A stretch of DNA of 64,000 nt. Origin: Allofournierella massiliensis. GTDB lineage: Bacteria; Bacillota; Clostridia; Oscillospirales; Ruminococcaceae. The notes under the pieces were generated by a model, which saw nothing but the letters and a program-made list of their open reading frames with translations, did not search any database and was not told where the DNA came from. Position 1 is the first letter of the stretch. Each line of letters begins with the position of its first letter. Position numbers and translations under genes: made by a program. The DNA lies in the NCBI RefSeq assembly GCF_021531255.1, contig NZ_JAFBIO010000001.1:517048-581047 (forward strand), written 5' to 3'. Shown piece after piece: positions 43,578 through 53,130 of the stretch.

Positions 43578-44500
43578 TCCGTGATATTTTAAAACAAATC
43601 GAGGAAGTGGACGCCGCCATCGGCGCCCAGCAGGAGCCCCTCACCGACGAGGACGCCGCCCTGCGCAGCGCCCTGCTGCTCAAGCGCAGCAACCTGCTCA
43701 ACGAGTGCCGGGAGCTTTCGGCCGAGGACAAGGTGTTCCTGGCCCGGCATCCCCGCCGGCCCAAGATCGACGAGTACATCCATGCCCTGTTCACCGATTT
43801 CTTTGAGCAGAAGGGCGACCGCCAGTGCAAGGAAGACCCCAGCATCCTGGGGGGCATCGCCCTGTACAAGGGCCTGCCCGTGACCGTCATCGGCCACCGC
43901 AAGGGCAGCGACCTTGCCAGCAACATGACCTATAACTTCGGCATGCCCGGGCCCGAGGGTTACCGCAAGGCCCTGCGGCTGATGAGGCAGGCCGAAAAGT
44001 TCGGCCGGCCGGTCATCACCTTCATCGACACCCCCGGCGCCTACCCGGGCATGGAGGCCGAGGCCAGAGGCCAGGGCGAGGCCATTGCCCGCAACCTGGC
44101 CGAGATGAGCCAGCTCACCGTGCCGGTGATCGCGGTGGTCACCGGCGAGGGCAGCAGCGGCGGCGCCCTGGCCCTGGGCGTGGCCAACAAGGTGCTGATG
44201 CTGGAAAACGCCGTATATTCGGTGCTGAGCCCTGAGGGCTTTGCCAGTATTCTTTGGAAGGACGCTTCCCGCCATGGGGAGGCCTGTGAGATCATGAAGC
44301 TCACCGCCCAGGACCTGTTCGAGTTCCATGTGGCGGACGAGATCGTGCCCGAGCCCCTGGGCGGGGCCCAGCTGGATCACGGCGCCCTCTTTGCCTGCCT
44401 GGACGTGGCCCTTACCAAGAATCTGGCTTTCCTGAGAAAATTCAGCGGCAATACCCTGGCCGCCCAGCGATATAAAAAATACCGCCAGATCGGGCAGTAA
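43574..44500 (+). CDS. accA: Acetyl-CoA carboxylase carboxyltransferase alpha subunit
   Basis: 308 residues; start GTG at 43574 sharing GTGA with the accD stop, so translation is coupled. Motifs YNFGMPGPEGYRKALRL, FIDTPGAYPG and GEGSSGGALALGVA are typical. Forms an alpha2beta2 complex with AccD. Confidence 0.96.
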   Translation: MIRDILKQIEEVDAAIGAQQEPLTDEDAALRSALLLKRSNLLNECRELSAEDKVFLARHPRRPKIDEYIHALFTDFFEQKGDRQCKEDPSILGGIALYKGLPVTVIGHRKGSDLASNMTYNFGMPGPEGYRKALRLMRQAEKFGRPVITFIDTPGAYPGMEAEARGQGEAIARNLAEMSQLTVPVIAVVTGEGSSGGALALGVANKVLMLENAVYSVLSPEGFASILWKDASRHGEACEIMKLTAQDLFEFHVADEIVPEPLGGAQLDHGALFACLDVALTKNLAFLRKFSGNTLAAQRYKKYRQIGQ

Positions 44501-44510
44501 GAGGAGTTCT

Positions 44511-45449
44511 ATGAACGGATTGAAATTGTTGGCCACCGGCCGGTGCCTGCCGGCGGCGGCCGTTACCAATGAGGATATGCGCCGCTATGTGGATACCAGC
44601 GACGAGTGGATCACCACCCGCACCGGCATCCGCCAGCGGTACTTCTGCGCCGAAGGGGAAAACGCCCTGACCCTGGCCAGCGGCGCGGCCCGCCAGGCCC
44701 TTGCGGACAGCGGCATCCCCAAGGAAGAACTGGGCTGCGTGGTCTGCGCCACCGTTTCGGCCGACTACGCCACCCCCAGCCTTTCCTGCCTGGTGCAGGC
44801 CGAACTGGGCCTGCCCGAGGAGATCCCGGTGCTGGATTTGAACGCCGCCTGCTCCGGCTTTCTCTACGCAGTGGCCGTAGCCCGGGGCCTTCTGGCCCAG
44901 AACGGCAAAAAATACGCCCTGATCATCGGGTGCGAGGTGCTGAGCCGGCTGATGAACATGTCCGACCGGTCCACCTGCGTGCTCTTCGGGGACGGGGCCG
45001 GCGCCGCCGTCTTTGAGGCGGGGCCCGACTTCCCCTTCTATGCCCTGCAGGGCGCCCGGGGGGACAAGGCCATCCTGGCCAACGGCCCGGGCCCCCTGGC
45101 CCCCGATCTTTCCATGGACGGGCGGGCGGTCTTCCGCTTTGCGGTGGAGGCCCTGCCCCACTGCATCCAGGGCATTCAGGACCAGAGCGGCCTGAGCCTG
45201 GAGAAAATTGACTGGGTGGTATGCCACCAGGCCAACGAGCGGATTATCGACCACTGCGTCAAGAAGCTCAAGGCCCCTGCCGAAAAATTCTATAAGAACA
45301 TGGCCCGCTACGGCAACACCAGCGCGGCCAGTATTCCCATCGCCCTGGACGAGATGAACCGGGACGGCAAGCTGAAGCCCGGGCAGAAGATCCTCTGCGT
45401 AGGGTTCGGGGGCGGCCTGACCTGGGCCGCTGCCCTCTTCACCATCTGA
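44511..45449 (+). CDS. fabH: 3-oxoacyl-ACP synthase III
   Basis: 312 residues. Starts fatty acid synthesis by condensing acetyl-CoA or a branched primer with malonyl-ACP. Catalytic Cys114 (NAACSGF), His in CHQANERI and Asn in YGNTSAASIP are present. GAGGAG precedes the ATG, 10 bp after accA. Confidence 0.96.
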   Translation: MNGLKLLATGRCLPAAAVTNEDMRRYVDTSDEWITTRTGIRQRYFCAEGENALTLASGAARQALADSGIPKEELGCVVCATVSADYATPSLSCLVQAELGLPEEIPVLDLNAACSGFLYAVAVARGLLAQNGKKYALIIGCEVLSRLMNMSDRSTCVLFGDGAGAAVFEAGPDFPFYALQGARGDKAILANGPGPLAPDLSMDGRAVFRFAVEALPHCIQGIQDQSGLSLEKIDWVVCHQANERIIDHCVKKLKAPAEKFYKNMARYGNTSAASIPIALDEMNRDGKLKPGQKILCVGFGGGLTWAAALFTI

Positions 45450-45466
45450 AAGGAGAGCGCGCACAT

Positions 45467-46393
45467 ATGAAACTGAACGAACTGCTGGGTACCGAATTCC
45501 CCATTATCCAGGGCGGCATGGCCAACATCGCCACCGGCGAATTTGCCGCTGCCTGCTCCAACGCGGGCGCGCTGGGCCTGATCGGCGCGGGCGGTATGAA
45601 CACCGAGACCCTGCGCCAGCACATCCACACCGCCAAATCCCTCACCGACAAGCCCTTCGGCGTGAACATCATGCTCATGAACCCCTGTGCCGACGAGATG
45701 GCCCAGCTGGTGATTGAGGAAAAGATCCCGGTGGTGACCACCGGCGCCGGCAGCCCGGGCAAGTATGTGGCCGCCTGGAAGGCCGCCGGCATCAAGGTCA
45801 TCCCGGTGGTGAGCGCCGCCGTGCTGGCCCGCCACCTGGAAAAGGTGGGTGTGGACGCGGTGATCGCCGAGGGCACCGAGAGCGGCGGCCATGTGGGCGA
45901 ACTGACCACCATGGCCCTGGTGCCCCAGGTGTGCGACGCGGTGAAGATCCCGGTGATCGCCGCCGGCGGCATTGCCGACGGCCGTCAGCTGGCCGCCGCC
46001 TTTGCCCTGGGCGCCTGCGGCGTGCAGGTGGGCACCTGCCTGCTGGTAAGCCAGGAGTGCCCCATCCATGAGAACTACAAGGCCGCCGTGCTGAAAGCCA
46101 AGGACAACGACACCATCGTTACCGGCCGCAGCACCGGCGCCCCCGTCCGGGTACTGAAGAACAAGATGAGCCGGGAATATGTGCGGCTGGAAAAGACCGG
46201 CATCGACAAGATGGAGCTGGAAAAGCTCACCCTGGGCAGCCTGCGCCGGGCCGTCTTTGACGGCGACACCGCCACCGGCAGCCTGATGGCCGGCCAGGTG
46301 GCCGGCATGTGCCATGAGATCCGCCCGGTTCGGGCCATTCTGGAGGACCTGATGGCAGGCTGCAAGGCCTGCGTGGCAGGGCTGGAAGCCTGA
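45467..46393 (+). CDS. fabK: Enoyl-ACP reductase II (FMN-dependent)
   Basis: 308 residues, TIM-barrel flavoprotein of the nitronate monooxygenase superfamily. IIQGGMANIATGEFAAACSNAGALGLIGAG, GTESGGHVGE and AAGGIADGRQ are FabK hallmarks. Performs the last reduction of the elongation cycle in place of FabI, and is insensitive to triclosan in other organisms. The stop shares one base with the ATG of the next, related gene. Confidence 0.94.
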   Translation: MKLNELLGTEFPIIQGGMANIATGEFAAACSNAGALGLIGAGGMNTETLRQHIHTAKSLTDKPFGVNIMLMNPCADEMAQLVIEEKIPVVTTGAGSPGKYVAAWKAAGIKVIPVVSAAVLARHLEKVGVDAVIAEGTESGGHVGELTTMALVPQVCDAVKIPVIAAGGIADGRQLAAAFALGACGVQVGTCLLVSQECPIHENYKAAVLKAKDNDTIVTGRSTGAPVRVLKNKMSREYVRLEKTGIDKMELEKLTLGSLRRAVFDGDTATGSLMAGQVAGMCHEIRPVRAILEDLMAGCKACVAGLEA

Positions 46394-47457
46394 TGCGGAT
46401 CGGGGAGCGGGAACTGGCCCTCCCCCTCATCCAGGGGGGCATGGGCGTGGGCGTTTCCATGGGCGGGCTGGCCGGCGCCGTGGCGGCCCAGGGGGCCATG
46501 GGCACCCTGAGCACCGCCGACGCGGGCTATGCCGAGCCGGATTTTGCCACCGACCCCCAGGGCGCCAACCTGCGGACCCTGGAAAAGGAGATCCGCAAGG
46601 CCAAGGAGATCGCCCGGGGCGCCGGGGTGGTGGCGGTGAACGCCATGGTGGCCACCCGCCAGTATGCCGACGCGGTGAAAACCGCCGTGAAGGCCGGGGC
46701 CGACGCCATTGTAAGCGGGGCCGGCCTGCCCCTGGAACTGCCCGCCCTGGTGGAGGGCTCCCGGGTGGCCATTGCCCCCATCGTATCCAGCGCCCGGGCC
46801 GCCCGGCTCATCTGCCGCACCTGGGCCAAGCGGTACCAAAAAGCCCCCGACTTTGTGGTGCTGGAGGGCTGCCAGGCAGGCGGCCACCTGGGCTTTGACT
46901 ACGAGGAGCTGGAGGCGGGGAGCTGCCCCACCCTGGAAGAGCTGGTGCCCCAGGTACTGGCCGAGCTGAAACCCTTTGAGGCAGAATTCGGCCGGCCCAT
47001 CCCCCTCTTTGTGGGGGGCGGGGTAGCCACCGGCCGGGAGATGGCCCGGTACACCAAGATGGGGGCCGCCGGGGCCCAGATGGCCACCCGGTTCATTGCC
47101 ACCCGGGAATGCGACGCCAGCCAGGGCTATAAAGACGCCCTCATCGCCGCCAGCCCCCAGGATATCCGGCTCATCCACAGCCCGGTGGGGCTGCCGGGCC
47201 GGGCCCTGAACAGCCCCCTGGTCCAGAAGATCCTGGAAGGAGGCCGGTTGGCCCCCCGCCACTGCAGCGGCTGCATCAAGAACTGCCGCCCCAGCGAGAT
47301 CCCCTTCTGCATCACCCACGCCCTCATCCAGGCGGTGAAGGGCAACTGGGAGGAAGGGCTCTTCTTCTGCGGCGGCCGGGTAGAGATGCTGAAAGAGATG
47401 CTCACCGTACCTCAACTGGTGGACGAGATCATCACAGAATGGAGAAAATACGCATGA
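46393..47457 (+). CDS. FabK-related nitronate monooxygenase family flavoprotein
   Basis: 354 residues, same fold as FabK (LIQGGMGVGVSMGGLAGAVAAQGAMG, EGCQAGGHLG, VGGGVATGREMA). The C-terminal extension has four cysteines in HCSGCIKNCRPSEIPFC, seen in this clostridial subgroup but not in FabK. It overlaps both neighbours (1 nt with fabK, 4 nt with fabD), so it is made together with the pathway. Activity unknown: an auxiliary enoyl reductase, a quality-control enzyme or a nitronate oxidase are options. Confidence 0.85.
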   Translation: MRIGERELALPLIQGGMGVGVSMGGLAGAVAAQGAMGTLSTADAGYAEPDFATDPQGANLRTLEKEIRKAKEIARGAGVVAVNAMVATRQYADAVKTAVKAGADAIVSGAGLPLELPALVEGSRVAIAPIVSSARAARLICRTWAKRYQKAPDFVVLEGCQAGGHLGFDYEELEAGSCPTLEELVPQVLAELKPFEAEFGRPIPLFVGGGVATGREMARYTKMGAAGAQMATRFIATRECDASQGYKDALIAASPQDIRLIHSPVGLPGRALNSPLVQKILEGGRLAPRHCSGCIKNCRPSEIPFCITHALIQAVKGNWEEGLFFCGGRVEMLKEMLTVPQLVDEIITEWRKYA

Positions 47458-48395
47458 AGCTTGCTTTTTTGTACGCCGGCCAGGGCAGCCAGCACGCCGG
47501 CATGGGCAAGGACCTGTACGAGGCCTACCCGGCTTTCCGCCAGGCTTTTGAGAGCGCCCAGCTGGATTTTGACCTGAAGACCGTCTGCTTTGAGGACCCG
47601 GAGGGGCTCATCAACCAGACCCAGTACACCCAGCCCTGCATGGTGGCCTTTGCCGCCGGCCTCACCGCCGTGCTTTACGGCGAGGGGATCCGCCCCCAGT
47701 ACGCCGCCGGCCTGAGCCTGGGCGAATACAGCGCCCTGCAGGCGGCGGGGGTGTTCAGCGCCAAAACCGCCATTGAGCTCACCGCCTTCCGGGGCAAGGC
47801 CATGGCCGGCGCGGTGCAGGGCCGCCCCTGCGGCATGACCGCCGTTTTGAACCTGGGCCGGGAGGAACTGGCCCGCTGCTGTGAGGAGGCCTCCGATCTG
47901 GGGGTGGTGCAGATCTGCAACTACAACTGCCCGGGCCAGCTGGTGATCAGCGGCGACGCCGAGGCGGTGGCCAAGGCCGGGGAGCTGGCCAAGGCGGCGG
48001 GGGCCAAGCGGTGCCTGCCCCTCAAGGTGAGCGGCCCCTTCCACACCAGCCTGATGAAGCCCGCCGGCGACGCCCTGCGGGAGAAATTTCGGGAAGTGGA
48101 GTTCGGGGAGATGGAGTTCCCCGTCCTCTTCAACTGCCTGGGCCGGGAAAAGGCCCCGGAGGATTCCATCCCCGCCCTGCTGGAAAAGCAGGTGCAGAGC
48201 AGCGTATACACGGAGGACACCATCCGCCGGCTGGCCGAGCTGGGGGTGGATACCATCGTGGAGATCGGCCCGGGCAAGGCCCTTTCCGGTTTTGTGAAAA
48301 AGACGGTGGGCAGCGCCATCACCTGCCTGCCGGTGGAGGATCTGGCCGGCCTGCAGGCGGCCCTGACCGTACTGAAAGGAGAAGCCCATGAGTAA
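47454..48395 (+). CDS. fabD: Malonyl-CoA-ACP transacylase
   Basis: 313 residues. GQGSQ near the start, the nucleophile Ser in GLSLGEYSAL, and the His of GPFHTSLM are in place. Loads malonyl onto ACP. The ATG at 47454 overlaps the upstream stop (ATGA) and is preceded by GGAG; an upstream in-frame ATG lies inside the previous gene. Confidence 0.96.
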   Translation: MKLAFLYAGQGSQHAGMGKDLYEAYPAFRQAFESAQLDFDLKTVCFEDPEGLINQTQYTQPCMVAFAAGLTAVLYGEGIRPQYAAGLSLGEYSALQAAGVFSAKTAIELTAFRGKAMAGAVQGRPCGMTAVLNLGREELARCCEEASDLGVVQICNYNCPGQLVISGDAEAVAKAGELAKAAGAKRCLPLKVSGPFHTSLMKPAGDALREKFREVEFGEMEFPVLFNCLGREKAPEDSIPALLEKQVQSSVYTEDTIRRLAELGVDTIVEIGPGKALSGFVKKTVGSAITCLPVEDLAGLQAALTVLKGEAHE

Positions 48396-49137
48396 CGAGA
48401 CCCTTACCCGCTGCGCCCTGGTGACCGGGGGCAGCCGGGGCATCGGCCGGGCCGTCTGCCTGGAACTGGCCAGGGCGGGCTTTGCCGTTGCAGTGAACTA
48501 CGCCGGCAACCAGCAGGCCGCCCAGGAGACCGCCGAGTCCTGCCGGGCCCTGGGGGTGAAGGCGGAGATCTTCGCCGCCGACGTATCCCGCCCCGAGGAG
48601 TGCGCCCGCCTGTTTGAAGAGGCGCTGGCCGCCTTCGGCCGGGTGGATGTGCTGGTGAACAACGCCGGCGTCACCCGGGACAGCCTGATCCTGCGCCTGA
48701 GCGAAGAGGATTTTGACAAGGTGCTGGACACCAACCTGAAAGGCGCCTTCTTCTGCTGCAAGGCGGCCGCCCGCCCCATGATGAAGCAGCGCTTTGGGCG
48801 GATCATCAACCTGACCAGCGTGGTGGGGCTGCGGGGCAACCCGGGCCAGACCAACTACTCGGCCAGCAAGGCGGGCCTGATCGGGCTGACCAAGAGCCTG
48901 GCCAAGGAGCTGGCCAGCCGGGGCATCACCGCCAACGCCGTGGCCCCCGGCTTCATCGACACCGACATGACCCGGGCCATGCCCGAGGCGGCCAAGGCCG
49001 CCATGAACGGCACCATCCCCCTGGGCCGGCCCGGCCAGCCCGAGGAGGTTGCCCGGGCGGTGGCCTTCTTTGCCAGTGAAGAGAGCGGTTACATCACCGG
49101 CCAGGTGCTGTGTGTAGACGGCGGCATGGCCATGTGA
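48388..49137 (+). CDS. fabG: 3-oxoacyl-ACP reductase
   Basis: 249-residue short-chain dehydrogenase: TGGSRGIGRA for NADPH, NNAG, catalytic Ser in NLTSVVG and YSASK. Reduces beta-ketoacyl-ACP. Overlaps fabD by 8 nt, with the AAAGGAG SD inside fabD. Confidence 0.96.
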   Translation: MSNETLTRCALVTGGSRGIGRAVCLELARAGFAVAVNYAGNQQAAQETAESCRALGVKAEIFAADVSRPEECARLFEEALAAFGRVDVLVNNAGVTRDSLILRLSEEDFDKVLDTNLKGAFFCCKAAARPMMKQRFGRIINLTSVVGLRGNPGQTNYSASKAGLIGLTKSLAKELASRGITANAVAPGFIDTDMTRAMPEAAKAAMNGTIPLGRPGQPEEVARAVAFFASEESGYITGQVLCVDGGMAM

Positions 49138-49154
49138 GGAAAGGACGGATACTT

Positions 49155-50396
49155 ATGGAAAAACGACGTGTAGTTGTCACCGGCCTGGGCGCCGTGACCC
49201 CCATCGGCAATACCGCCCCCGAGAGCTGGGCGGGCGCCAGGGAAGGCCGCTGCGGCATCGCCCCCATCACCCAGTTTGACACCGCCGGCTTCAAGGTGAA
49301 GCTGGCGGGCGAGGTGAAGGGCCTGGTGGTAGAAGACCACATCGACAAGCGGGAAGCCAAGAAGATGGCCCGCTTTACCCAGCTGGCCATGATCGCTTCG
49401 GACGAAGCCTTTGCCGACAGCGGCATCCAGATGGAAAACGAGGACCCGGAGCGCTGCGGCGTGCTGATCTCCAGCGGCATCGGGGGCCTGGGCACCATCG
49501 AGGCCGAGCATTCCCGGGGCCTGGAAAAGGGCTTTGAGCGGGTGAGCCCCTTCTTCATCCCCATGGCCATCTCCAACATGGCCGCCGGCCAGGTGGCCAT
49601 CCGCCACGGCCTCAAGGGGATGTGCAGCTGCGTGGTGACCGCCTGCGCCGGCGGCAGCAACGCAGTGGGCGACGCCTTCCACTATATCCGGGACGGCTAC
49701 GCCGAGGTGATGATCTGCGGCGGCACCGAGAGCTGCATCACCCCCCTGGGCATCGGCGGCTTTACCAGCATGAAGGCCCTGAGCCAGGCCGAGGATCCCG
49801 CCCGGGCCTCCATCCCCTTTGACGCCGAGCGGGGCGGCTTTGTGATGGGCGAGGGCAGCGGTATCCTGGTGCTGGAAGAGCTGGAGCACGCCAAAAAGCG
49901 GGGCGCCAGGATCTACGCCGAGCTGGTGGGCTACGCCGCTACCTGCGACGCCTACCACATCACTGCCCCGGCCCCCCAGGGCGCCGGCGGCGCAGCCTGC
50001 ATGACCCAGGCTCTGAAGGACGCGGGCATTGCCCCCGACCAGGTGGACTACATCAACGCCCACGGCACCAGCACCCATATGAACGATTCCTGCGAGACCG
50101 CCGCCATCAAGACGGCTTTCGGCGAGCATGCCTACAAGCTCTGTGTTTCCAGCACCAAGAGCATGACCGGCCACCTGCTGGGCGGCGCCGGCGGGGTGGA
50201 GGCGGTGTTCACCGCCCTGGCCCTGCACGATGATTTCGTGCCCGCCACCATCAACTACCAGACCCCTGACCCGGAGTGCGACCTGGACTATGTGCCCAAC
50301 CAGGGCCGCAGCCAGAAGCTGCGCTACGCGGCCAGCAACAGCCTGGGCTTTGGCGGGCATAACGCCTGCCTGATCCTGAAGAAATGGGAGGCTTGA
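49155..50396 (+). CDS. fabF: 3-oxoacyl-ACP synthase II
   Basis: 413 residues. Active-site Cys in VTACAGGSNAVGDA, His in NAHGTSTHMND and His in KSMTGHLLGGAGG. Elongating condensing enzyme. The ATG at 49155 has an AAGGACGG SD; the longer frame upstream is not used. Confidence 0.96.
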   Translation: MEKRRVVVTGLGAVTPIGNTAPESWAGAREGRCGIAPITQFDTAGFKVKLAGEVKGLVVEDHIDKREAKKMARFTQLAMIASDEAFADSGIQMENEDPERCGVLISSGIGGLGTIEAEHSRGLEKGFERVSPFFIPMAISNMAAGQVAIRHGLKGMCSCVVTACAGGSNAVGDAFHYIRDGYAEVMICGGTESCITPLGIGGFTSMKALSQAEDPARASIPFDAERGGFVMGEGSGILVLEELEHAKKRGARIYAELVGYAATCDAYHITAPAPQGAGGAACMTQALKDAGIAPDQVDYINAHGTSTHMNDSCETAAIKTAFGEHAYKLCVSSTKSMTGHLLGGAGGVEAVFTALALHDDFVPATINYQTPDPECDLDYVPNQGRSQKLRYAASNSLGFGGHNACLILKKWEA

Positions 50397-50399
50397 GCC

Positions 50400-50852
50400 A
50401 TGGCGATTTTGGAACATGAGGAAAAACGCACCCTGGATTCGGACCAGATCGCCCAGATCCTGCCCCACCGCTACCCCTTCGCCCTGGTGGATAAGATCAC
50501 CGACTACGAGCCGGGCCAGTGGGCCAAGGGCATCAAGTGCGTGAGCGTGAACGAGCAGTTCTTCTGCGGGCATTTTCCCCAGAAGCATGTGATGCCGGGG
50601 GTGCTGATCCTGGAAGCCCTGGCCCAGGTGGGGGCGGTGGCCATCCTGAGCCTGCCCGAAAACCGGGGCAAGCTGGCCTTCTTTGGGGGCATCAAGAATG
50701 CCCGGTTCCGCCAGCAGGTGGTGCCCGGGGATGTATTGGAGCTGGAATGCTTGCTGACCCGCCGGATGGGCCCGGTAGGCATCGGCAGCGCCGTGGCCCG
50801 GGTGAACGGCAAGATCGCCGCCCAGGCCGAGCTCACCTTCGCCATCCAGTAA
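50400..50852 (+). CDS. fabZ: 3-hydroxyacyl-ACP dehydratase
   Basis: 150-residue hot-dog fold enzyme with the catalytic His in [10 protein letters not shown] and the Glu in [13 protein letters not shown]. Removes water from beta-hydroxyacyl-ACP. Follows fabF by 3 bp. Last structural gene of the fab operon. Confidence 0.95.
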   Translation: MAILEHEEKRTLDSDQIAQILPHRYPFALVDKITDYEPGQWAKGIKCVSVNEQFFCGHFPQKHVMPGVLILEALAQVGAVAILSLPENRGKLAFFGGIKNARFRQQVVPGDVLELECLLTRRMGPVGIGSAVARVNGKIAAQAELTFAIQ

Positions 50853-50895
50853 CAGGCCCCGGCAGGGCAGCCGGAGAAAAAGGGCCCTCCCCCTC

Positions 50896-50923
50896 TTGCC
50901 CCGCGGCCAAAATCGGCTATAAT
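50896..50923 (+). promoter_or_regulatory. Promoter of the fabT-like gene
   Basis: TTGCCC (50896-50901) and TATAAT (50918-50923), 16 bp apart, about 60 bp upstream of the start codon. Confidence 0.6.
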
Positions 50924-50985
50924 ACTCTATAGCGGGCCGCCGGGGCCCAAAACCACCCGCCGCCTCTGCGAAAGGAGCCTTTTTC

Positions 50986-51468
50986 ATGCTGGATGAAGCT
51001 TTTGCCAAAGTGTACACCAAGTTCAAGCTGCATTTTTACAAGCAGGTATTCAACCGCTTTGCCCAGCGGGAGGCCACCCTCACCACCGTGGAATCCTTCT
51101 GTATGGAGGTGATCCTGGCCATGGGCTGCCCCACCATCGCCGAATTTTCCAACATGCTGCAGATCTCTACCCCCAACGCGGCCTACAAGATCAGCAGCCT
51201 GGTGCAGAAAGGCTATGTGGAAAAGGTCCAGTCCAAGACCGACCGGCGGGAATACCACCTGGTGGTGACCCAGAAATACCGGGATTACTACGCCGGCAGC
51301 TACCATTACCTGAAAACCATCATCGACCGGGCCAAGGAGCGCTTTTCCCCCGAGGACCTGGCCAAGCTGGAGGAGATGCTCACCATTGTGAGCGAAGAGC
51401 TGATGCCCGAGATCCGGATCAGCCAGAACCCCAGCGACCTGCCCGGGGTGGTGCCCCGGCTGATCTGA
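50986..51468 (+). CDS. MarR-family regulator, FabT-like
   Basis: 160 residues. Winged helix with recognition segment MLQISTPNAAYKISSLVQKGYVEKVQSKTDRREYHLVVT. Its position directly after fabZ points to FabT, the acyl-ACP-sensing repressor of fab genes in Streptococcus and Lactococcus, but there the gene is near the front of the cluster. AAAGGAG before the ATG; own promoter, so it can be made separately from the operon. The palindrome at 42343 is its probable target. Confidence 0.78.
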   Translation: MLDEAFAKVYTKFKLHFYKQVFNRFAQREATLTTVESFCMEVILAMGCPTIAEFSNMLQISTPNAAYKISSLVQKGYVEKVQSKTDRREYHLVVTQKYRDYYAGSYHYLKTIIDRAKERFSPEDLAKLEEMLTIVSEELMPEIRISQNPSDLPGVVPRLI

Positions 51469-51485
51469 GCCCTTTTGAAAAAGCC

Positions 51486-51517
51486 AAAAGCCGCGCCCCT
51501 GCCGGGCGCGGCTTTTT
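51486..51517 (+). terminator. Terminator of the fab cluster
   Basis: GCCGCGCCC (51490-51498) pairs with GGGCGCGGC (51504-51512), followed by TTTTT. Confidence 0.85.
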
Positions 51518-51608
51518 CGTTTTCCATTTTATCGGAATAAAAGCGGCCGTTTTTCCCCGGCCCATCTCCATCCTGTTCACAAATGCCTGAACGAATCGTC
51601 CAGCATTT

Positions 51609-52199
51609 TCAGGCGGTCACAATATAACTGTCTATGTCTTCTAAAATCGAAATCCATTCTTCGGGCGGAAAACTCTCATAGCTGCCCATTTCCTCTCCGG
51701 TCTCAATGACATTATCATACAGGTCGATATATACCCCCTCCCATTCATAATACACACTTCCGCTTTCGAGGCTATATCGCTTAAGCGCACTCGCAAAAGC
51801 CTCCATTGAATCAAAGGGTGTTTTATCAAAATATATTTCACTTCCGATTTTTTCGTAGATGGATAAAGATTTCATATCATCGTTATATTCGAAATATTCG
51901 GCTATGCCTCTTTCATAAAACCTGCCGAAGGAATCGATTGCTTTGTCAAAAAAGCACTCATCAAATTCAAACTTTTTCATGAGTTTTTCCAGGCATTTCT
52001 TTTCCTCTTCGGACGGACCGGAGATAAGGGCAGGAAACCAGCCGCCACGAGGAGAACAACTGACATCGTCTGAAATCTCCCATAAGTTATCGTTGGTAAT
52101 CACAAAATAAATCCCGCTGGCTTCGAAAACGCAGCCATCGTATTTTTTGTTGTTCGAGATCCCCCGAAGCAATTCAGCGATTCTTTCTTCGCACTCCAT
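51609..52199 (-). CDS. Hypothetical acidic protein
   Basis: 196 residues, not recognised. No signal peptide or membrane helix; very acidic, with many aromatic residues (YYEWEGVYIDLYDN, GRFYERGIAEYFEYND). That composition, a soluble single domain and a strikingly A/T-rich gene among G+C-rich neighbours resemble immunity or SMI1-like proteins, but no motif supports it. ATG at 52199 with AGGGTGG upstream. It stands alone and is the one clearly foreign gene in this stretch. Confidence 0.65.
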   Translation of the reverse strand: MECEERIAELLRGISNNKKYDGCVFEASGIYFVITNDNLWEISDDVSCSPRGGWFPALISGPSEEEKKCLEKLMKKFEFDECFFDKAIDSFGRFYERGIAEYFEYNDDMKSLSIYEKIGSEIYFDKTPFDSMEAFASALKRYSLESGSVYYEWEGVYIDLYDNVIETGEEMGSYESFPPEEWISILEDIDSYIVTA

Positions 52200-52419
52200 T
52201 GTCTTGCCACCCTTCCGGAAAAACTTACGCCCACAATGCCCAGAGCCCTTGGGAATTCACACATTTATCAGGATACTGCCAGATCAGACTTCACGCTTCG
52301 CCCGATGGCGCAGGTTGGCACAGCTGAGCCCGTATGCAGACATATTAATCTATCTACCACTTTTTTTCAATATGCTGTATACTATTTCATTATGGTGCAA
52401 TATTAGGAGAGTTTTTTCT

Positions 52420-53115
52420 ATGCATACTGTCAAGACCTGGGTGCGGCAGAACCCCCACTGCCTGGCCTTTTGCTATTTTATCTTTTATCTCATCGCCTTT
52501 TTCACCCTGGAGGCCCTGGTGGAGCCCCGGTACATCCTGCGCAGCCCGCTGGATGATCTCATCCCCTTCAACGAGTGGTTCCTCATCCCCTACTGCGCCT
52601 GGTTTTTGCAGATGCCGGGCAGCCTTGCCTATTTTATGTTCCGGGACCGGGATACCTTCCTGCGGGAGTGCTTCCTCATGTTCACCGGCATGACCATCTG
52701 CCTGACCCTGTACTGGTTTTTCCCCAACGGGCTGGACCTGCGGGTGGCTTTTGACCCCCACAGGAACCTGCTCTGCGAGCTGGTGGCCCTTCTGCAGGGC
52801 TTTGACACCCCCACCAATGTCTGCCCCTCCATCCATGTGGCCAGCGCCCTGGCGGTGGATATCACGGTGCAGAAATGTCCCCTTTTCCGCCGCCGGCCCC
52901 TGGTGCGGCTGGGCAGCTTTGTGCTGATGGTGCTGATCGTGCTTTCCACCATGTTCTTAAAGCAGCACTCGGTGATCGATGTGTTCTGGGGCATCCTGCT
53001 CACCCTGGCCCTGAGCCTTGTCACCTACCACCTGCCCTGGGAAAAGGCCCTGCAGAAAACGCCCCTGCGCTTTTTGTGGGGGCAGAGCGCCGGCCCCAAA
53101 AGCGCCGCCCGCTGA
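52420..53115 (+). CDS. PAP2-family membrane phosphatase
   Basis: 231 residues, about six membrane helices. Two active-site motifs survive: CPSIHVASA (motif 2, with His) and KQHSVIDV (motif 3, with His and Asp). The layout resembles the inositolphosphotransferase/PAP2 subgroup. Likely acts on a lipid phosphate at the outer membrane face. AGGAG precedes the ATG at 52420. The 220 bp upstream hold a TATACT at 52377 but no clear gene. Confidence 0.8.
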   Translation: MHTVKTWVRQNPHCLAFCYFIFYLIAFFTLEALVEPRYILRSPLDDLIPFNEWFLIPYCAWFLQMPGSLAYFMFRDRDTFLRECFLMFTGMTICLTLYWFFPNGLDLRVAFDPHRNLLCELVALLQGFDTPTNVCPSIHVASALAVDITVQKCPLFRRRPLVRLGSFVLMVLIVLSTMFLKQHSVIDVFWGILLTLALSLVTYHLPWEKALQKTPLRFLWGQSAGPKSAAR

Positions 53116-53130
53116 AAACCGATAAAAAAG

